Shown here: piece by piece, positions 26,007-35,193 of the stretch | Numbering within the stretch: the stretch's first letter is position 1 | Layout: every line of letters starts with the position of its first letter | Assembly: GCA_038326325.1 (NCBI GenBank) | Contig: JBBQJW010000013.1 | Span: 1-64,000, forward strand | Direction: 5' to 3' | From: UBA10324 sp038326325 | GTDB taxonomy: Bacteria; Bacteroidota; Bacteroidia; Chitinophagales; UBA10324 | Length of the DNA: 64,000 nt | The notes under the pieces: generated by a model | What the model saw: only the letters and a program-made list of their open reading frames with translations | Databases searched by the model: none | Told to the model about the DNA's origin: nothing | Program-made: the position numbers and the translations under genes

Positions 26007-26013
26007 ATCCTTT

Positions 26014-26424
26014 ATGGATTTCAAAATCATTTTATCTGAACTCATTATTAAAGCCACACGCAGTGGCGGCAAGGGGGGACAAAATGTAAACAAAGTCAGC
26101 ACCCGCATTCAGTTGTTCTTTTATGTAAAGAATAGTAGTGGCCTATCTGATGAGGAAAAAAATCTCATTCAACACAAACTGAAGAACAAGCTAAATGATG
26201 AAGGCGTGTTGCTGATAGATGTGCAGGAAGACCGCACGCAACTCGGCAACAAGAAAATTGCGTTAAAGAAATTAGAAGAGTCGCTGACGAATGCGCTAAA
26301 GAAAAAAAAGAAGCGAATAAAAACCGGTGTAACAGTAGCCGCCAAACGAAAAAGAATTGAAGGCAAAAAAATAGTTGGTGAGAAAAAACAATTGCGGCAG
26401 AAAAAATATTCAGCGGAAGATTGA
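26014..26424 (+). CDS. arfB: Peptidyl-tRNA hydrolase ArfB (ribosome rescue)
   Basis: This 136-residue protein has the release-factor GGQ motif in SGGKGGQNVNKVSTR near residue 25 and a basic C-terminal tail (KKKKKRIKTGVTVAAKRKR) that enters the empty mRNA channel. ArfB hydrolyses peptidyl-tRNA on stalled ribosomes. It starts seven bases after the preceding stop. Confidence 0.93.
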   Translation: MDFKIILSELIIKATRSGGKGGQNVNKVSTRIQLFFYVKNSSGLSDEEKNLIQHKLKNKLNDEGVLLIDVQEDRTQLGNKKIALKKLEESLTNALKKKKKRIKTGVTVAAKRKRIEGKKIVGEKKQLRQKKYSAED

Positions 26425-26434
26425 AAGATATTCA

Positions 26435-27316
26435 ATGATTCTTCCTCCTTACAATCCCATCATTCAACAAATAGAAACCACACTCACAAAAGAAAAAAAA
26501 GTGAGTTGGAAAGTGCTGCGATTGGATTTGATTGATGAATTGATTGGGGGAAATAAACTTTTTAAACTGAAGTATAATCTCGAAGCCGCAAAACAAAGTG
26601 GGTTACCTGTTCTCACTTTTGGTGGCGCATTCAGCAATCACATTATCGCAACTGCAAAAACTTGTTCGCTTAATAGTGTTACATCTATTGGAATTATACG
26701 AGGAGAAAGAGCAACGGAACTGAATCCTGTTTTAAAAACTGTCGAAAGTTTTGGAATGAAATTGAATTTTGTTTCGCGTGAAGAATACAGAAGGAGAGGA
26801 GAAGCAAAGTATCAAGATGAATTGCAAAATAAATTCGGCGAGCATTTCATTATTCCGGAAGGGGGTGGAAATGAATTGGGTGTAAAAGGTTGTATGGAAA
26901 TTTTACCGGCTATTAATGAAGAATTTGATTTTGTTTTTACACCCATTGGAAGCGGTGGAACATTCGCAGGACTTGCTTTATCAGCGCCAAAAAAAACAAA
27001 AGTTATTGGAGTTGCAGTTTTAAAAGGAGCAGAATATCTGGAGGAAACAGTTCAGCAATTTATTGGAGAAAGACAATCAGCAACATGGAGCATCATTCAC
27101 AATTATCATTTTGGTGGTTACGCGAAATGGAACGACGATCTGATAAATTTCATAAACGATTTCAAAACTGTTACAGCCATTCCGCTTGAACCGATTTACA
27201 GCGGCAAATTATTTTTTGCTGTAAATGATTTGATAAAAAATAATTTTTTTCAAAAAGAAAGTAAAATTCTTTGTCTCCACACAGGTGGATTATTCACCGG
27301 AAAATTCCTGAAATAA
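26435..27316 (+). CDS. PLP-dependent D-cysteine desulfhydrase / ACC deaminase family
   Basis: About 293 residues from ATG 26435 (MILPPYNPIIQQIE); an upstream frame overlaps arfB. The lysine that should bind PLP is in GGNKLFKLKYNLEAA, with TFGGAFSNHIIATA and PIGSGGTFAGLALSA as phosphate and substrate loops. The family deaminates 1-aminocyclopropane-1-carboxylate or desulfurises D-cysteine; the sequence alone does not separate these. Confidence 0.87.
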   Translation: MILPPYNPIIQQIETTLTKEKKVSWKVLRLDLIDELIGGNKLFKLKYNLEAAKQSGLPVLTFGGAFSNHIIATAKTCSLNSVTSIGIIRGERATELNPVLKTVESFGMKLNFVSREEYRRRGEAKYQDELQNKFGEHFIIPEGGGNELGVKGCMEILPAINEEFDFVFTPIGSGGTFAGLALSAPKKTKVIGVAVLKGAEYLEETVQQFIGERQSATWSIIHNYHFGGYAKWNDDLINFINDFKTVTAIPLEPIYSGKLFFAVNDLIKNNFFQKESKILCLHTGGLFTGKFLK

Positions 27317-27346
27317 AAAATCCTCCAATTTCTTGGAGGATTTATT
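27317..27346. terminator. Terminator between convergent genes
   Basis: AATCCTCCAA (27319-27328) pairs with TTGGAGGATT (27333-27342). A/T tracts on both sides allow it to serve both convergent genes. Confidence 0.85.
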
Positions 27347-27376
27347 TTGTATTGATTGACAATTCACCATTTACAA

Positions 27377-28033
27377 CTACATTCCCATCTTCTGCATTTG
27401 CTCCATTGTCATTTCGGTATAGCCGGAAGCAGGAACAACAAACATATCATCACTTACAGGTTTAAAGTCAACTGAGGTGCACGACATAGTCATTGTATTT
27501 CCTTTTTGCTCCATAGAGTATTCCATAAGTACTCCGTCAATTTTAGAATACGGACCGGAATAAGTTGTTGTTCCATCTCGTTTAATTTCATTGGTGAAAT
27601 AGGCGAAGAATGATTTTCCGTCCTTGGTTTTTATAATCGCTTTTTTGCAATTGTATCCGGCAATTACTTTTGAATCATCGGTAACTGTAACAGTGTAGTC
27701 TTCTGGATTCATTTTTTTAGTGTCGTATTGTTTTTTGTCCATAGTCATTTTAATTTTCTGCCCCATCATATCCATGAGAGTTACAAACTTGTTGTCATCC
27801 ACCCGGATGGTTCTGGTCTTAATCATTCCCATATCCATAACAGTCGCGAATTTGTCGTTCTTAATGTATATGTTCAAATTCATATTCTGCATCATTGCCT
27901 GCGCCTGCGGATCTGTTACTCCACTCACGCTTACTTTATAGGTGAGTGTTCCTTCAGTAAAAATTTTTTGCGCGAAAGTTGATTGAGAAGTTGCGACTAA
28001 AAAAAGAACGAACAGCGATTTTAAATTTTTCAT
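27377..28033 (-). CDS. Secreted DUF4412-like protein
   Basis: This 218-residue protein has a signal peptide ending STFAQ. The body matches DUF4412-type periplasmic proteins of Bacteroidota: EGTLTYKVSVSG, a Met-rich region with LMDMMGQKIKMTMDKKQYD, and VIAGYNCKKAIIKTKDGK. The end is Met-rich (MTMEQMQKMGM), which could bind metal, but no function is known. Confidence 0.75.
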   Translation of the reverse strand: MKNLKSLFVLFLVATSQSTFAQKIFTEGTLTYKVSVSGVTDPQAQAMMQNMNLNIYIKNDKFATVMDMGMIKTRTIRVDDNKFVTLMDMMGQKIKMTMDKKQYDTKKMNPEDYTVTVTDDSKVIAGYNCKKAIIKTKDGKSFFAYFTNEIKRDGTTTYSGPYSKIDGVLMEYSMEQKGNTMTMSCTSVDFKPVSDDMFVVPASGYTEMTMEQMQKMGM

Positions 28034-28073
28034 TTGGTTTGTGTTTTTGAGAGCTCGAAAATAGCAGATTGAA

Positions 28074-28850
28074 TTACCACTTCAAATTTTCTTTATTTAA
28101 AAATGCAGCGATTCCTTTTTTGCAATCTTCAGTGCCACGGGCTTTTGCATTCATTTCAGCAGCATAGTTCAATGCTTTCTCCAATGACAATTCCTGCACT
28201 TTACCAATCATTTCTTTTGTGAGTGAAAGCGATTGCGCTGAAGTTTCATTGCAAATTGAAATGGCAAATTCTGTCACCTTCACGGCAATTTCTTCTTTTG
28301 AATAAATCGAGTTCACTAATCCCAACTTAGCAGCTTGCGTCGCATCAATCAGTTTTCCGGTAAGTAAAAGCTCTTTTGCTTTTGCTTCACCGATTTTTCG
28401 CAACAGAAAAATCATCACGATTGCAGGAACAAAGCCAATCTTCACTTCGGTGTAACCAAACTTTGCTTCTGTAACAGCGAAAGTAAAATCACAAACAGTT
28501 GCTAACCCGCAACCACCAGCAATTGCTGCTCCTTCCACTTGTGCGATAATTATTTTCGGATGAGTATAAATGGTTTCAAATAGCTCTTTCAATTGCGAAC
28601 TGTCTATAAAATTTTCTTCAAAAGTGTTCTGCTGCATCTTTTGCAGATGATCTAAATCGGCACCGGCACTGAAAACGGTTCCGTTACTTTTCAATACAAT
28701 TACTTTAACTGTTACATCGCTGTTTGCTTTGATGAGGGCATCTTTCAGTGCAGAAATCATTTCCGGATTCAGTGCATTGCGTTTGTCTGCGCGGTTGAGG
28801 GTGAGATAAGCAATGCGCTCTGTTACTTCATACAAAATAGATTCATTCAT
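28074..28850 (-). CDS. Enoyl-CoA hydratase/isomerase family protein
   Basis: A 258-residue crotonase-fold protein. The oxyanion-hole loops FSAGADLDHLQKM and VEGAAIAGGCGLATVCDF are intact, and KFGYTEVKIGFVPAIVM follows, as in enoyl-CoA or methylglutaconyl-CoA hydratases of fatty-acid or leucine breakdown. It starts two bases after comEC ends, so the two share a transcript, an arrangement without obvious functional reason. Confidence 0.9.
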   Translation of the reverse strand: MNESILYEVTERIAYLTLNRADKRNALNPEMISALKDALIKANSDVTVKVIVLKSNGTVFSAGADLDHLQKMQQNTFEENFIDSSQLKELFETIYTHPKIIIAQVEGAAIAGGCGLATVCDFTFAVTEAKFGYTEVKIGFVPAIVMIFLLRKIGEAKAKELLLTGKLIDATQAAKLGLVNSIYSKEEIAVKVTEFAISICNETSAQSLSLTKEMIGKVQELSLEKALNYAAEMNAKARGTEDCKKGIAAFLNKENLKW

Positions 28851-28852
28851 AG

Positions 28853-30955
28853 TTAAAATTGTTTAATCCACGGACCGTCAATCGGTAAATAATGGAGTTG
28901 TAAACTTAATTCTGCGCAATGATTCTTTAGCAATTTGAAATTAAAATTCTTTTGCTCACTATCTGCAATCCAGTAATCAGGAGTGAAGTTTTCTTTTATT
29001 GTTTCAGCTTTTGCATGAGTGGTTTTTCCAATCACAAAATCAAGATTGACAGGTTCAGCAGAAGATTTAAAATTATCGTCAACCAAAACACCTTTCATCC
29101 CTTCAAACGAAATAAATTTTCCGTAAGAATTAAACTTTTTCCATGAATGAGCAGATGAATCATTGATGCTGCTTAACGGAATTATTTGAAGATTGGAAAC
29201 AGGAGTGTGTTTGAGAAAACTATTTGTGTATTGACTGAAGTAGGCATCGCTCAGCAATGTGTCATCAGCAATCATCAGCGCATTATTCCGTTCTCTGAAA
29301 ACATATAAGTCACCTTTCCCGAAATGAAGAAACAGTAATTCTTTTTTCTCCAAATAATTTATTGCAGCATAAGTATTAATAATGATCACAATCAACATTG
29401 TTGATAAACTGTAAATGATTTTTCGAGGGATTCTTTTTTCAATGAATTCATAAAAGAAATAAAGTGCGAGTGCGGTAAGTATCAGACTCGCAATTCCGAA
29501 TGAAGGAATATTTAAAGTTGAGAATGAAAACGATTGTACCCAATTGATATAGCCATCGAGCCATTGAGTCGCAGTTTTTAAAATTATCCCTGCATACAAT
29601 GCTATTGGAGGAATTAATGAAAGCACAAATAGTCCTAAACCGCCAAACAAAATTCCGGTTGAAAGTGGAACAGCAATAATGTTCGCAACCAAAAACAATA
29701 AAGGAAACTGATTGAAATAAAAAAGAGTGAGTGGTAAAACTCCTAATTGCGCGGCCATGCTCACACTACACATTCGCCAGACCAAGTGTAACACCGGATT
29801 ACGGAATTCAATCATCTGAGCAAAATTTCTTTCCCAAAGTGCAATACCTACAAGAGCAGTAAACGATAATTGAAAACCCGCATCAATAAATGTGAAAGGA
29901 GAAATCAATAAAATCAGAAACGCAGAAGAGCAAAGCGAGTTGATAATATCCATTCGCCGTTTTAGATTTTTTCCGATGATAACCATACTAATCATTGCAG
30001 CGGCTCTTACAATTGAACCACCTAAACCTGTAATCATTGCGAACAACCAAATGCAACTGATAAGAATAATTACTTTTATAATTTTTGTTGAACTGTTACG
30101 GTTTAAAAATTTCAAAAGAAACTCAAGCATTATGTAAAGCAAACCGACATGCATGCCTGAAACTGCAAGGATGTGAATGACTCCCGCTGATGAAAACGAT
30201 TGCACAATATCCTGAGTTACTTCATCGCGATAACCAACTGTGAGTGCTGATACAACAGCGGCCTCTTTCGGTGAAGCAACATATTTTTTAATGCAGGTCA
30301 CACACCAGTCGCGTAGGTAATATGCCACGCGTAATAAAGTGTATCCGTCATTTTCATTCAGCGGAATAAATTCTTTTTCGCGAAGGAAAATGCTGCAATG
30401 AATATTCATTTTATCGAGATACCCTTTGTAATCGTATTGATAAGGAATGTTCGGTGCATCAAGTGCTGAAGGTTTGTTTTTCACCATCACCAAATCACCA
30501 TAATGAAATTTCAATGCTTCATCGGTGTTGCTGAAATATGCAACGGCATTTCCTGAACAAGTATGAAATTGATTTTTGTTTCCTGATTGCTCTGCCTTCA
30601 CTACACAACGCACAAATTTTTCTTTGAACACAGGTGGCTGATTAATTTTCAGAATAAGGAAGTCATCTTTCTTAAAATTGATAAAATGGTCGGCGTGATG
30701 CAAATCGTAATCATCTGAGAAAAAAGAAAATCCGGCAATAAATAAAAATACTGTTACACTCAATCCGTACAGCCAGTTATAGCGAATGGTGTACAAATAC
30801 TTTCTGTGAACAAGAAAATAAATTAAACAAAGGGTAAGTGTAACAGGAATGAGATACCAAATAGGAAAATAAATACCGCTCCAATATGCAGCAAGCATTC
30901 CTGCGGCAAATGAAATGAGAAGTTTAAGAAATATGCGTCCACTGTTTTTATACAC
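28853..30955 (-). CDS. comEC: ComEC/Rec2-family DNA-uptake channel protein
   Basis: This 700-residue membrane protein begins with two to three helices and an OB-like DUF4131 region (about residues 25-190). The Competence domain follows, with VIHILAVSGMHVGLLYIMLE, the hallmark ComEC motif, and about eight further helices. The final 200 residues are a soluble remnant without the HxHxDH metal site of the beta-lactamase-like domain seen in Bacillus ComEC, as is common in Bacteroidota. ComEC carries single-stranded DNA across the inner membrane in natural transformation. Its presence bears on the dispersed motif reported here. Confidence 0.9.
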   Translation of the reverse strand: MYKNSGRIFLKLLISFAAGMLAAYWSGIYFPIWYLIPVTLTLCLIYFLVHRKYLYTIRYNWLYGLSVTVFLFIAGFSFFSDDYDLHHADHFINFKKDDFLILKINQPPVFKEKFVRCVVKAEQSGNKNQFHTCSGNAVAYFSNTDEALKFHYGDLVMVKNKPSALDAPNIPYQYDYKGYLDKMNIHCSIFLREKEFIPLNENDGYTLLRVAYYLRDWCVTCIKKYVASPKEAAVVSALTVGYRDEVTQDIVQSFSSAGVIHILAVSGMHVGLLYIMLEFLLKFLNRNSSTKIIKVIILISCIWLFAMITGLGGSIVRAAAMISMVIIGKNLKRRMDIINSLCSSAFLILLISPFTFIDAGFQLSFTALVGIALWERNFAQMIEFRNPVLHLVWRMCSVSMAAQLGVLPLTLFYFNQFPLLFLVANIIAVPLSTGILFGGLGLFVLSLIPPIALYAGIILKTATQWLDGYINWVQSFSFSTLNIPSFGIASLILTALALYFFYEFIEKRIPRKIIYSLSTMLIVIIINTYAAINYLEKKELLFLHFGKGDLYVFRERNNALMIADDTLLSDAYFSQYTNSFLKHTPVSNLQIIPLSSINDSSAHSWKKFNSYGKFISFEGMKGVLVDDNFKSSAEPVNLDFVIGKTTHAKAETIKENFTPDYWIADSEQKNFNFKLLKNHCAELSLQLHYLPIDGPWIKQF

Positions 30956-31185
30956 TGAAGAAATATTCTTCGGGTAAAATACTTTAAAATTGAAAAACTA
31001 AAAATGAAAATTTAAAAGCCACTCCGATTTATGGGGGCTTTTTTGTTTTTTAGTATTTTGTGCTGCGAAGAAATTTTGCCAGTGAAAACACTCCCGACGA
31101 TTACATTGGGACTATTCGCATGTAAGAACGCAAGGGTTTTAAAAAGTGTAACACCAACAAGAACGAAAAAAATTGTAATTGTAAA

Positions 31186-33027
31186 ATGATAAGTCGAATA
31201 TTGATATTTTACTTTTTACTCTGTCCTCTTTTTTCTTTTGCTCAGAAGGAGGATCGAGTATGGGTGTTTGATGATAGTATATCAGTTGACTGGAATGACA
31301 CTTTAAATCCTATAGTTTATAATGTCAGTATGAATACTCCTTTCTATAATGAAAACTATGCTTCAATTGCTGATAAGAATGGGAACTTACTTTATTATGT
31401 GGCAGAAGGTTCGCAGTACTTGGGATACTCAGGTTTTTTTGGGGCTATTTACAATGACAACGAAATAATTATTCCAAATGGTGACAGTATCGGAAGCGAC
31501 CGATCAATTACAAATGGTAATTTGTTTATCCCTTCATTAATTGATTCGAATATTACTTACTTATTTTATTTAGCTCAAGATGCATCTAGTACTGCCATTG
31601 TTGAGCATGGATTTTATTATGCTTTAATTGATAGAACAATTGGTTGTATATCAAAAGTAAATCTACTCTTAAATGATACTCTGACCGAAAAACTGACTGC
31701 AGTCAGACATGGCAATGGTCGAGATTGGTGGATACTTATACATAAAAATGAAAGTAAGATTTTTTATAAATTTCTATTTACACCGCAGGGAATAACAGGT
31801 CCTTTTCTTCAGAATATCGGTCCAAAACTTACTAATTATTCAGCAGGGCAAATGAAGTTTTCGCCTGATGGGAGCAAATTAGGTTTAGTGAGTATTGAAA
31901 AACATGTTTCATTATTTGATTTTGACAGATGTACGGGTGTTTTAAGTAATTATAAAAATCTTGGCAACTTTAAGACTTATGGTTGTTCGTTTTCTCCTTC
32001 CGGTAAAATTTTTTATACCTCAACAATTTATAGTAATAGCGGGATTGACAGTTTATTCCAATACAATCTTGATTCATCTAATATTTTAGCGAGCCGGTTT
32101 TTACTTTGGACTGACAGGGATAGTTTTCTTATTGGTCAGCATCTACTTGGCCCGAATGGGAAAATTTATATTGCAAATCTTTTCAATGCAATGACCACTA
32201 TTAATATTTATGATACAGCAAATATGAATCTTAGCGTAATAACTGAGCCCGATGTATATGGTTCAGGGTGCAATTTTCAACCTTATTCGTTTAATTTGAA
32301 TGGGGGCAGATGCAGATTAGGGTTACCAAATATGGTTAATTACGGTTTGGGGGCATTAGCAGGAAGTGCTTGTGATACTTTAAACTGTATGCTATCAAAC
32401 TCACAAACAATAAAACTCTGCGTTGGTGATAGTATTTATTTACAAGGTGCTTATCAAACAACAGCTGGAATATATCACGATACACTAAATAATGCAGTTG
32501 GATGCGATAGTATTGTTATTACAACTGTTTCAATGCAGGTTCCAGTTAATGATTCTGTGATACAGACAAGTGATACACTAACCGCGCAATTATCAGGTGT
32601 AACCTATCAATGGTTTAACTGCGTCAGCAGTGCAAATATTTCGGGTGCAACATCTCAATCATTTGTTGCAACAACAACAGGGCATTTTGCAGTTTGGGTA
32701 ACGGATGGATTTAATTGTAGTATGCTATCTGCTTGCGTGTTTGTAGATGTGTTGGGAGTTGGTTCGTGGATGGTTGATGGTGTTTTGGAACTTATGGTTT
32801 ATCCGAATCCAACAGAAGGACAATTAACAGTTTCATTAGTGAATGGTGAATGGTCAATAGTGAATGAAATTATAATTACTGATGCTCTTGGTGTAACAGT
32901 TGTGAAGTTGAAGCAAACGAAGCCAAGGGCACAGATAAATATTAAATCGTTTACTGCCGGAATTTATTTTGTGAAGGTGAGAATGAAGGATGGAAGTGTA
33001 ACGGTGAGGAAATTTATTAAACAATAA
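31186..33027 (+). CDS. Secreted protein with beta-propeller-like body and T9SS sorting domain
   Basis: The 613-residue protein has a signal peptide ending FSFAQ. Residues about 30-390 resemble the surface proteins with WD/PD40-like strands (MKFSPDGSKLGLVS, CSFSPSGKIFYTS, LGPNGKIYIANLF). Residues 400-520 contain Cys-bearing adhesin-like modules (LCVGDSIYLQGAYQT, VGCDSIVITTVSM). The last 75 (MVYPNPTEGQL to VRKFIKQ) are a type A sorting domain. It probably lies on the cell surface. Confidence 0.8.
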   Translation: MISRILIFYFLLCPLFSFAQKEDRVWVFDDSISVDWNDTLNPIVYNVSMNTPFYNENYASIADKNGNLLYYVAEGSQYLGYSGFFGAIYNDNEIIIPNGDSIGSDRSITNGNLFIPSLIDSNITYLFYLAQDASSTAIVEHGFYYALIDRTIGCISKVNLLLNDTLTEKLTAVRHGNGRDWWILIHKNESKIFYKFLFTPQGITGPFLQNIGPKLTNYSAGQMKFSPDGSKLGLVSIEKHVSLFDFDRCTGVLSNYKNLGNFKTYGCSFSPSGKIFYTSTIYSNSGIDSLFQYNLDSSNILASRFLLWTDRDSFLIGQHLLGPNGKIYIANLFNAMTTINIYDTANMNLSVITEPDVYGSGCNFQPYSFNLNGGRCRLGLPNMVNYGLGALAGSACDTLNCMLSNSQTIKLCVGDSIYLQGAYQTTAGIYHDTLNNAVGCDSIVITTVSMQVPVNDSVIQTSDTLTAQLSGVTYQWFNCVSSANISGATSQSFVATTTGHFAVWVTDGFNCSMLSACVFVDVLGVGSWMVDGVLELMVYPNPTEGQLTVSLVNGEWSIVNEIIITDALGVTVVKLKQTKPRAQINIKSFTAGIYFVKVRMKDGSVTVRKFIKQ

Positions 33028-33055
33028 AGTATATTAGTTTTTCACTTTCGATACG

Positions 33056-33125
33056 GTGTTGCTTCCCGAATTCTTCGGGATAAATCGGGTGAAGGATGGC
33101 AGCGGAAATCATTTTATTGTAATCA
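33056..33125. repeat. Possible Bacteroidota intergenic repeat
   Basis: The stretch has a CCCGAA-TTC-TTCGGG hairpin (33065-33079) followed by GGATGGCAGCGGAAATC. I recall similar hairpin-plus-AGCGGAAA sequences between genes in other Bacteroidota; this is memory, not a search. No gene lies in 33028-33273. Confidence 0.3.
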
Positions 33126-33183
33126 ATAAAATATTGCAGTGAACAGCCTGACAGCATTTTTGATTTGAAAGGTGTAACGGTTT

Positions 33184-33231
33184 TTAAAAAAGGAGATTGC
33201 TTCAGAAAGTGATTACACTTTCTGAAGCAAT
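33184..33231 (-). terminator. Terminator of yidC
   Basis: A perfect 16-bp stem, ATTGCTTCAGAAAGTG (33196-33211) with its complement at 33216-33231 and a four-base loop, is followed on the minus strand by CTCCTTTTTT. It lies 43 bp after the yidC stop. Confidence 0.85.
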
Positions 33232-33273
33232 GACACCGCAAAAAAATGGTGGCACCCCAAAAATGAAACTGGT

Positions 33274-35154
33274 TTATTTTCTTCCTCTTTCGCGCTGGGC
33301 TTGCTGTTGTTTTTTCTGCATGTCTTCGAGGCGCGCCATGAATCCGGTTTTCTTTCCAGGAGTTTTCTTTTTGTTTTCCTGAATCTGAGCGTGAATGGCT
33401 TTCTCGTCAATCATGTATTTCTGAACACCCCACTGCATGAGGATTGAAAACACATTGAACAGAAAATAATAGTAGGTGAGGGCAGCAGGTAAATTATTGA
33501 ATATGCCTAGCAACATCACAGGGAAAATGTATTGCATCCATTTCATCTGACCTGTTACATTATTCATTTGACTTGTGTAAACTGCCATTACAATTTGTGT
33601 AACAGTCATGAGCAGAGTGAACAAACTTACATGGTCGCCATAAAAGGGAAGTGAGAAATGGTTGGGAAAATTCCAGATGCTATCGTATGATGATAAATCT
33701 TTCGCCCACAAAAATGGCTGCATGCGCAACTCAATCGCATTCGGGAATAAACTGTACATCGCAGTCAGAATCGGAAGTTGTATCAGTAAAGGAAGACAAC
33801 CACCTAAAGGATTCACACCTGCTTTGCCAAACAATTTCATTTGCTCTTGACCGAACTTTGCTTGATCGTCTTTGTATTTTTCTTTCAGTTCATCAATCTC
33901 AGGTTTCAACACTTTCATTTTAGCCGCAGATACCATTGACTTGTAAGTCAATGGCAAAGTGACACCACGAATAAGAATGGTCATGATGAGAATGATGATT
34001 CCATAATTGAAAATGAAACCATTCAGAAAATTGAAAAGCGGAAGGATAAAATATTTATTAATCGGAGCTGCGAACCATGAGAAAATTCCCCAGCCTAAAG
34101 GAATGATTTCATCCAAACCAATTCCAAATTTTTTCAAACTCGCATAGTGATTCGGACCGAAATAAAAATTCATCGAATAATTATTATCAATGTTATGCTT
34201 GTATGGAATCACCAATTCTGCTTCCATTGTTTTTACATAAGTATTACTTGTGTCGAGTGATACTTTCACATTTCCCTGCTCAAAAACTTTAGGAGCAATA
34301 AGCGCAGTATTAAAGAAGTGTTGCTTGAAAGAAATCCAGTCAACAAAAGTTGTCAGTTTTTCTGTTCCCTCAGCAGAAGTAGAAAGACTGCTTGCACTTT
34401 CACTTGGATATTTAAAATAGACTGTTGAGTAAGTTCTGTTGTTTGTAATTGTGTGTTCTCCATTCAGCAATTTCTGTTTCCAAACTAGAGTGAAGTAATC
34501 ATCTTTTTGAGCGATGATACTGTCAAGTCCTTTCAGATTCAGTTTATATCCAAGCATGTACGAACCATCACGAATGGTGTAGTTCTGTTCGATGTAACGG
34601 TCGGCACTTAAGTATGCGCGGTAACGAATGGAAGCAGAATCTTTTCCGGTAACAAATGCTGATTGATTTTCAGCTTTGAAATAAATGTCGCCGGTGTTTA
34701 CCTGATTGGTTCCGGTGAAAAAAACATATTCAAATTTGTTGCTCGATTCTTCAAACAGAACCATCGGCTTTCCATCAAAGGTTTTATATTTTTTTAATTC
34801 AACCGAATGAACTTTTCCGCCCTTGTTGCTGAGCGTAACTTTCATTACATCATTTTCCAATGTCAGAAAATCTTCGCGTGTAACAGTTGAGTCAATAAAG
34901 TATCCTGCATTAATAACGGGTGCCGCAGTAGTTGCAACTTTATTTGTGTCGGTTGACGAAAGTGTAACAGAATCTTTCGGTGTACTCGCGAGCTTCGAAG
35001 CTTCCTTTTTTTCGGCCGTTGTTTTTACAAGTGCAACGGAATCCTCTATTCTTTTTTGCTGAGCGAGTTCAGTTGCAGAAGGTTGATTGAAAATACTCCA
35101 CATCAATAATAAAGCACCAATCAGCACCAAGCCGATAATCGTATTCCTATCCAT
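33274..35154 (-). CDS. yidC: Membrane protein insertase YidC
   Basis: The 626-residue protein starts MDRNTIIGLVLIGALLLM, has the large periplasmic domain of Gram-negative YidC (about residues 60-350), then the insertase core with the groove-forming helices (GIIILIMTILIRGVTLPLTY, NPLGGCLPLLIQLPILTAMY with Arg in ILIRG). The tail is Lys/Arg/Gln-rich. It inserts inner-membrane proteins with or without SecYEG. It follows pyrG by 39 bp on the same strand, so both may be co-transcribed. Confidence 0.96.
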   Translation of the reverse strand: MDRNTIIGLVLIGALLLMWSIFNQPSATELAQQKRIEDSVALVKTTAEKKEASKLASTPKDSVTLSSTDTNKVATTAAPVINAGYFIDSTVTREDFLTLENDVMKVTLSNKGGKVHSVELKKYKTFDGKPMVLFEESSNKFEYVFFTGTNQVNTGDIYFKAENQSAFVTGKDSASIRYRAYLSADRYIEQNYTIRDGSYMLGYKLNLKGLDSIIAQKDDYFTLVWKQKLLNGEHTITNNRTYSTVYFKYPSESASSLSTSAEGTEKLTTFVDWISFKQHFFNTALIAPKVFEQGNVKVSLDTSNTYVKTMEAELVIPYKHNIDNNYSMNFYFGPNHYASLKKFGIGLDEIIPLGWGIFSWFAAPINKYFILPLFNFLNGFIFNYGIIILIMTILIRGVTLPLTYKSMVSAAKMKVLKPEIDELKEKYKDDQAKFGQEQMKLFGKAGVNPLGGCLPLLIQLPILTAMYSLFPNAIELRMQPFLWAKDLSSYDSIWNFPNHFSLPFYGDHVSLFTLLMTVTQIVMAVYTSQMNNVTGQMKWMQYIFPVMLLGIFNNLPAALTYYYFLFNVFSILMQWGVQKYMIDEKAIHAQIQENKKKTPGKKTGFMARLEDMQKKQQQAQRERGRK

Positions 35155-35193
35155 TTAATTTTTTATCAAACTTTTTTTTTGAGGGCGGCAAAC

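Noticed and set aside
31014..31042. Hairpin with T-tract upstream of the 31186 gene
   Set aside because: The stem is only seven bases with a long unpaired loop, and no plus-strand gene precedes it.
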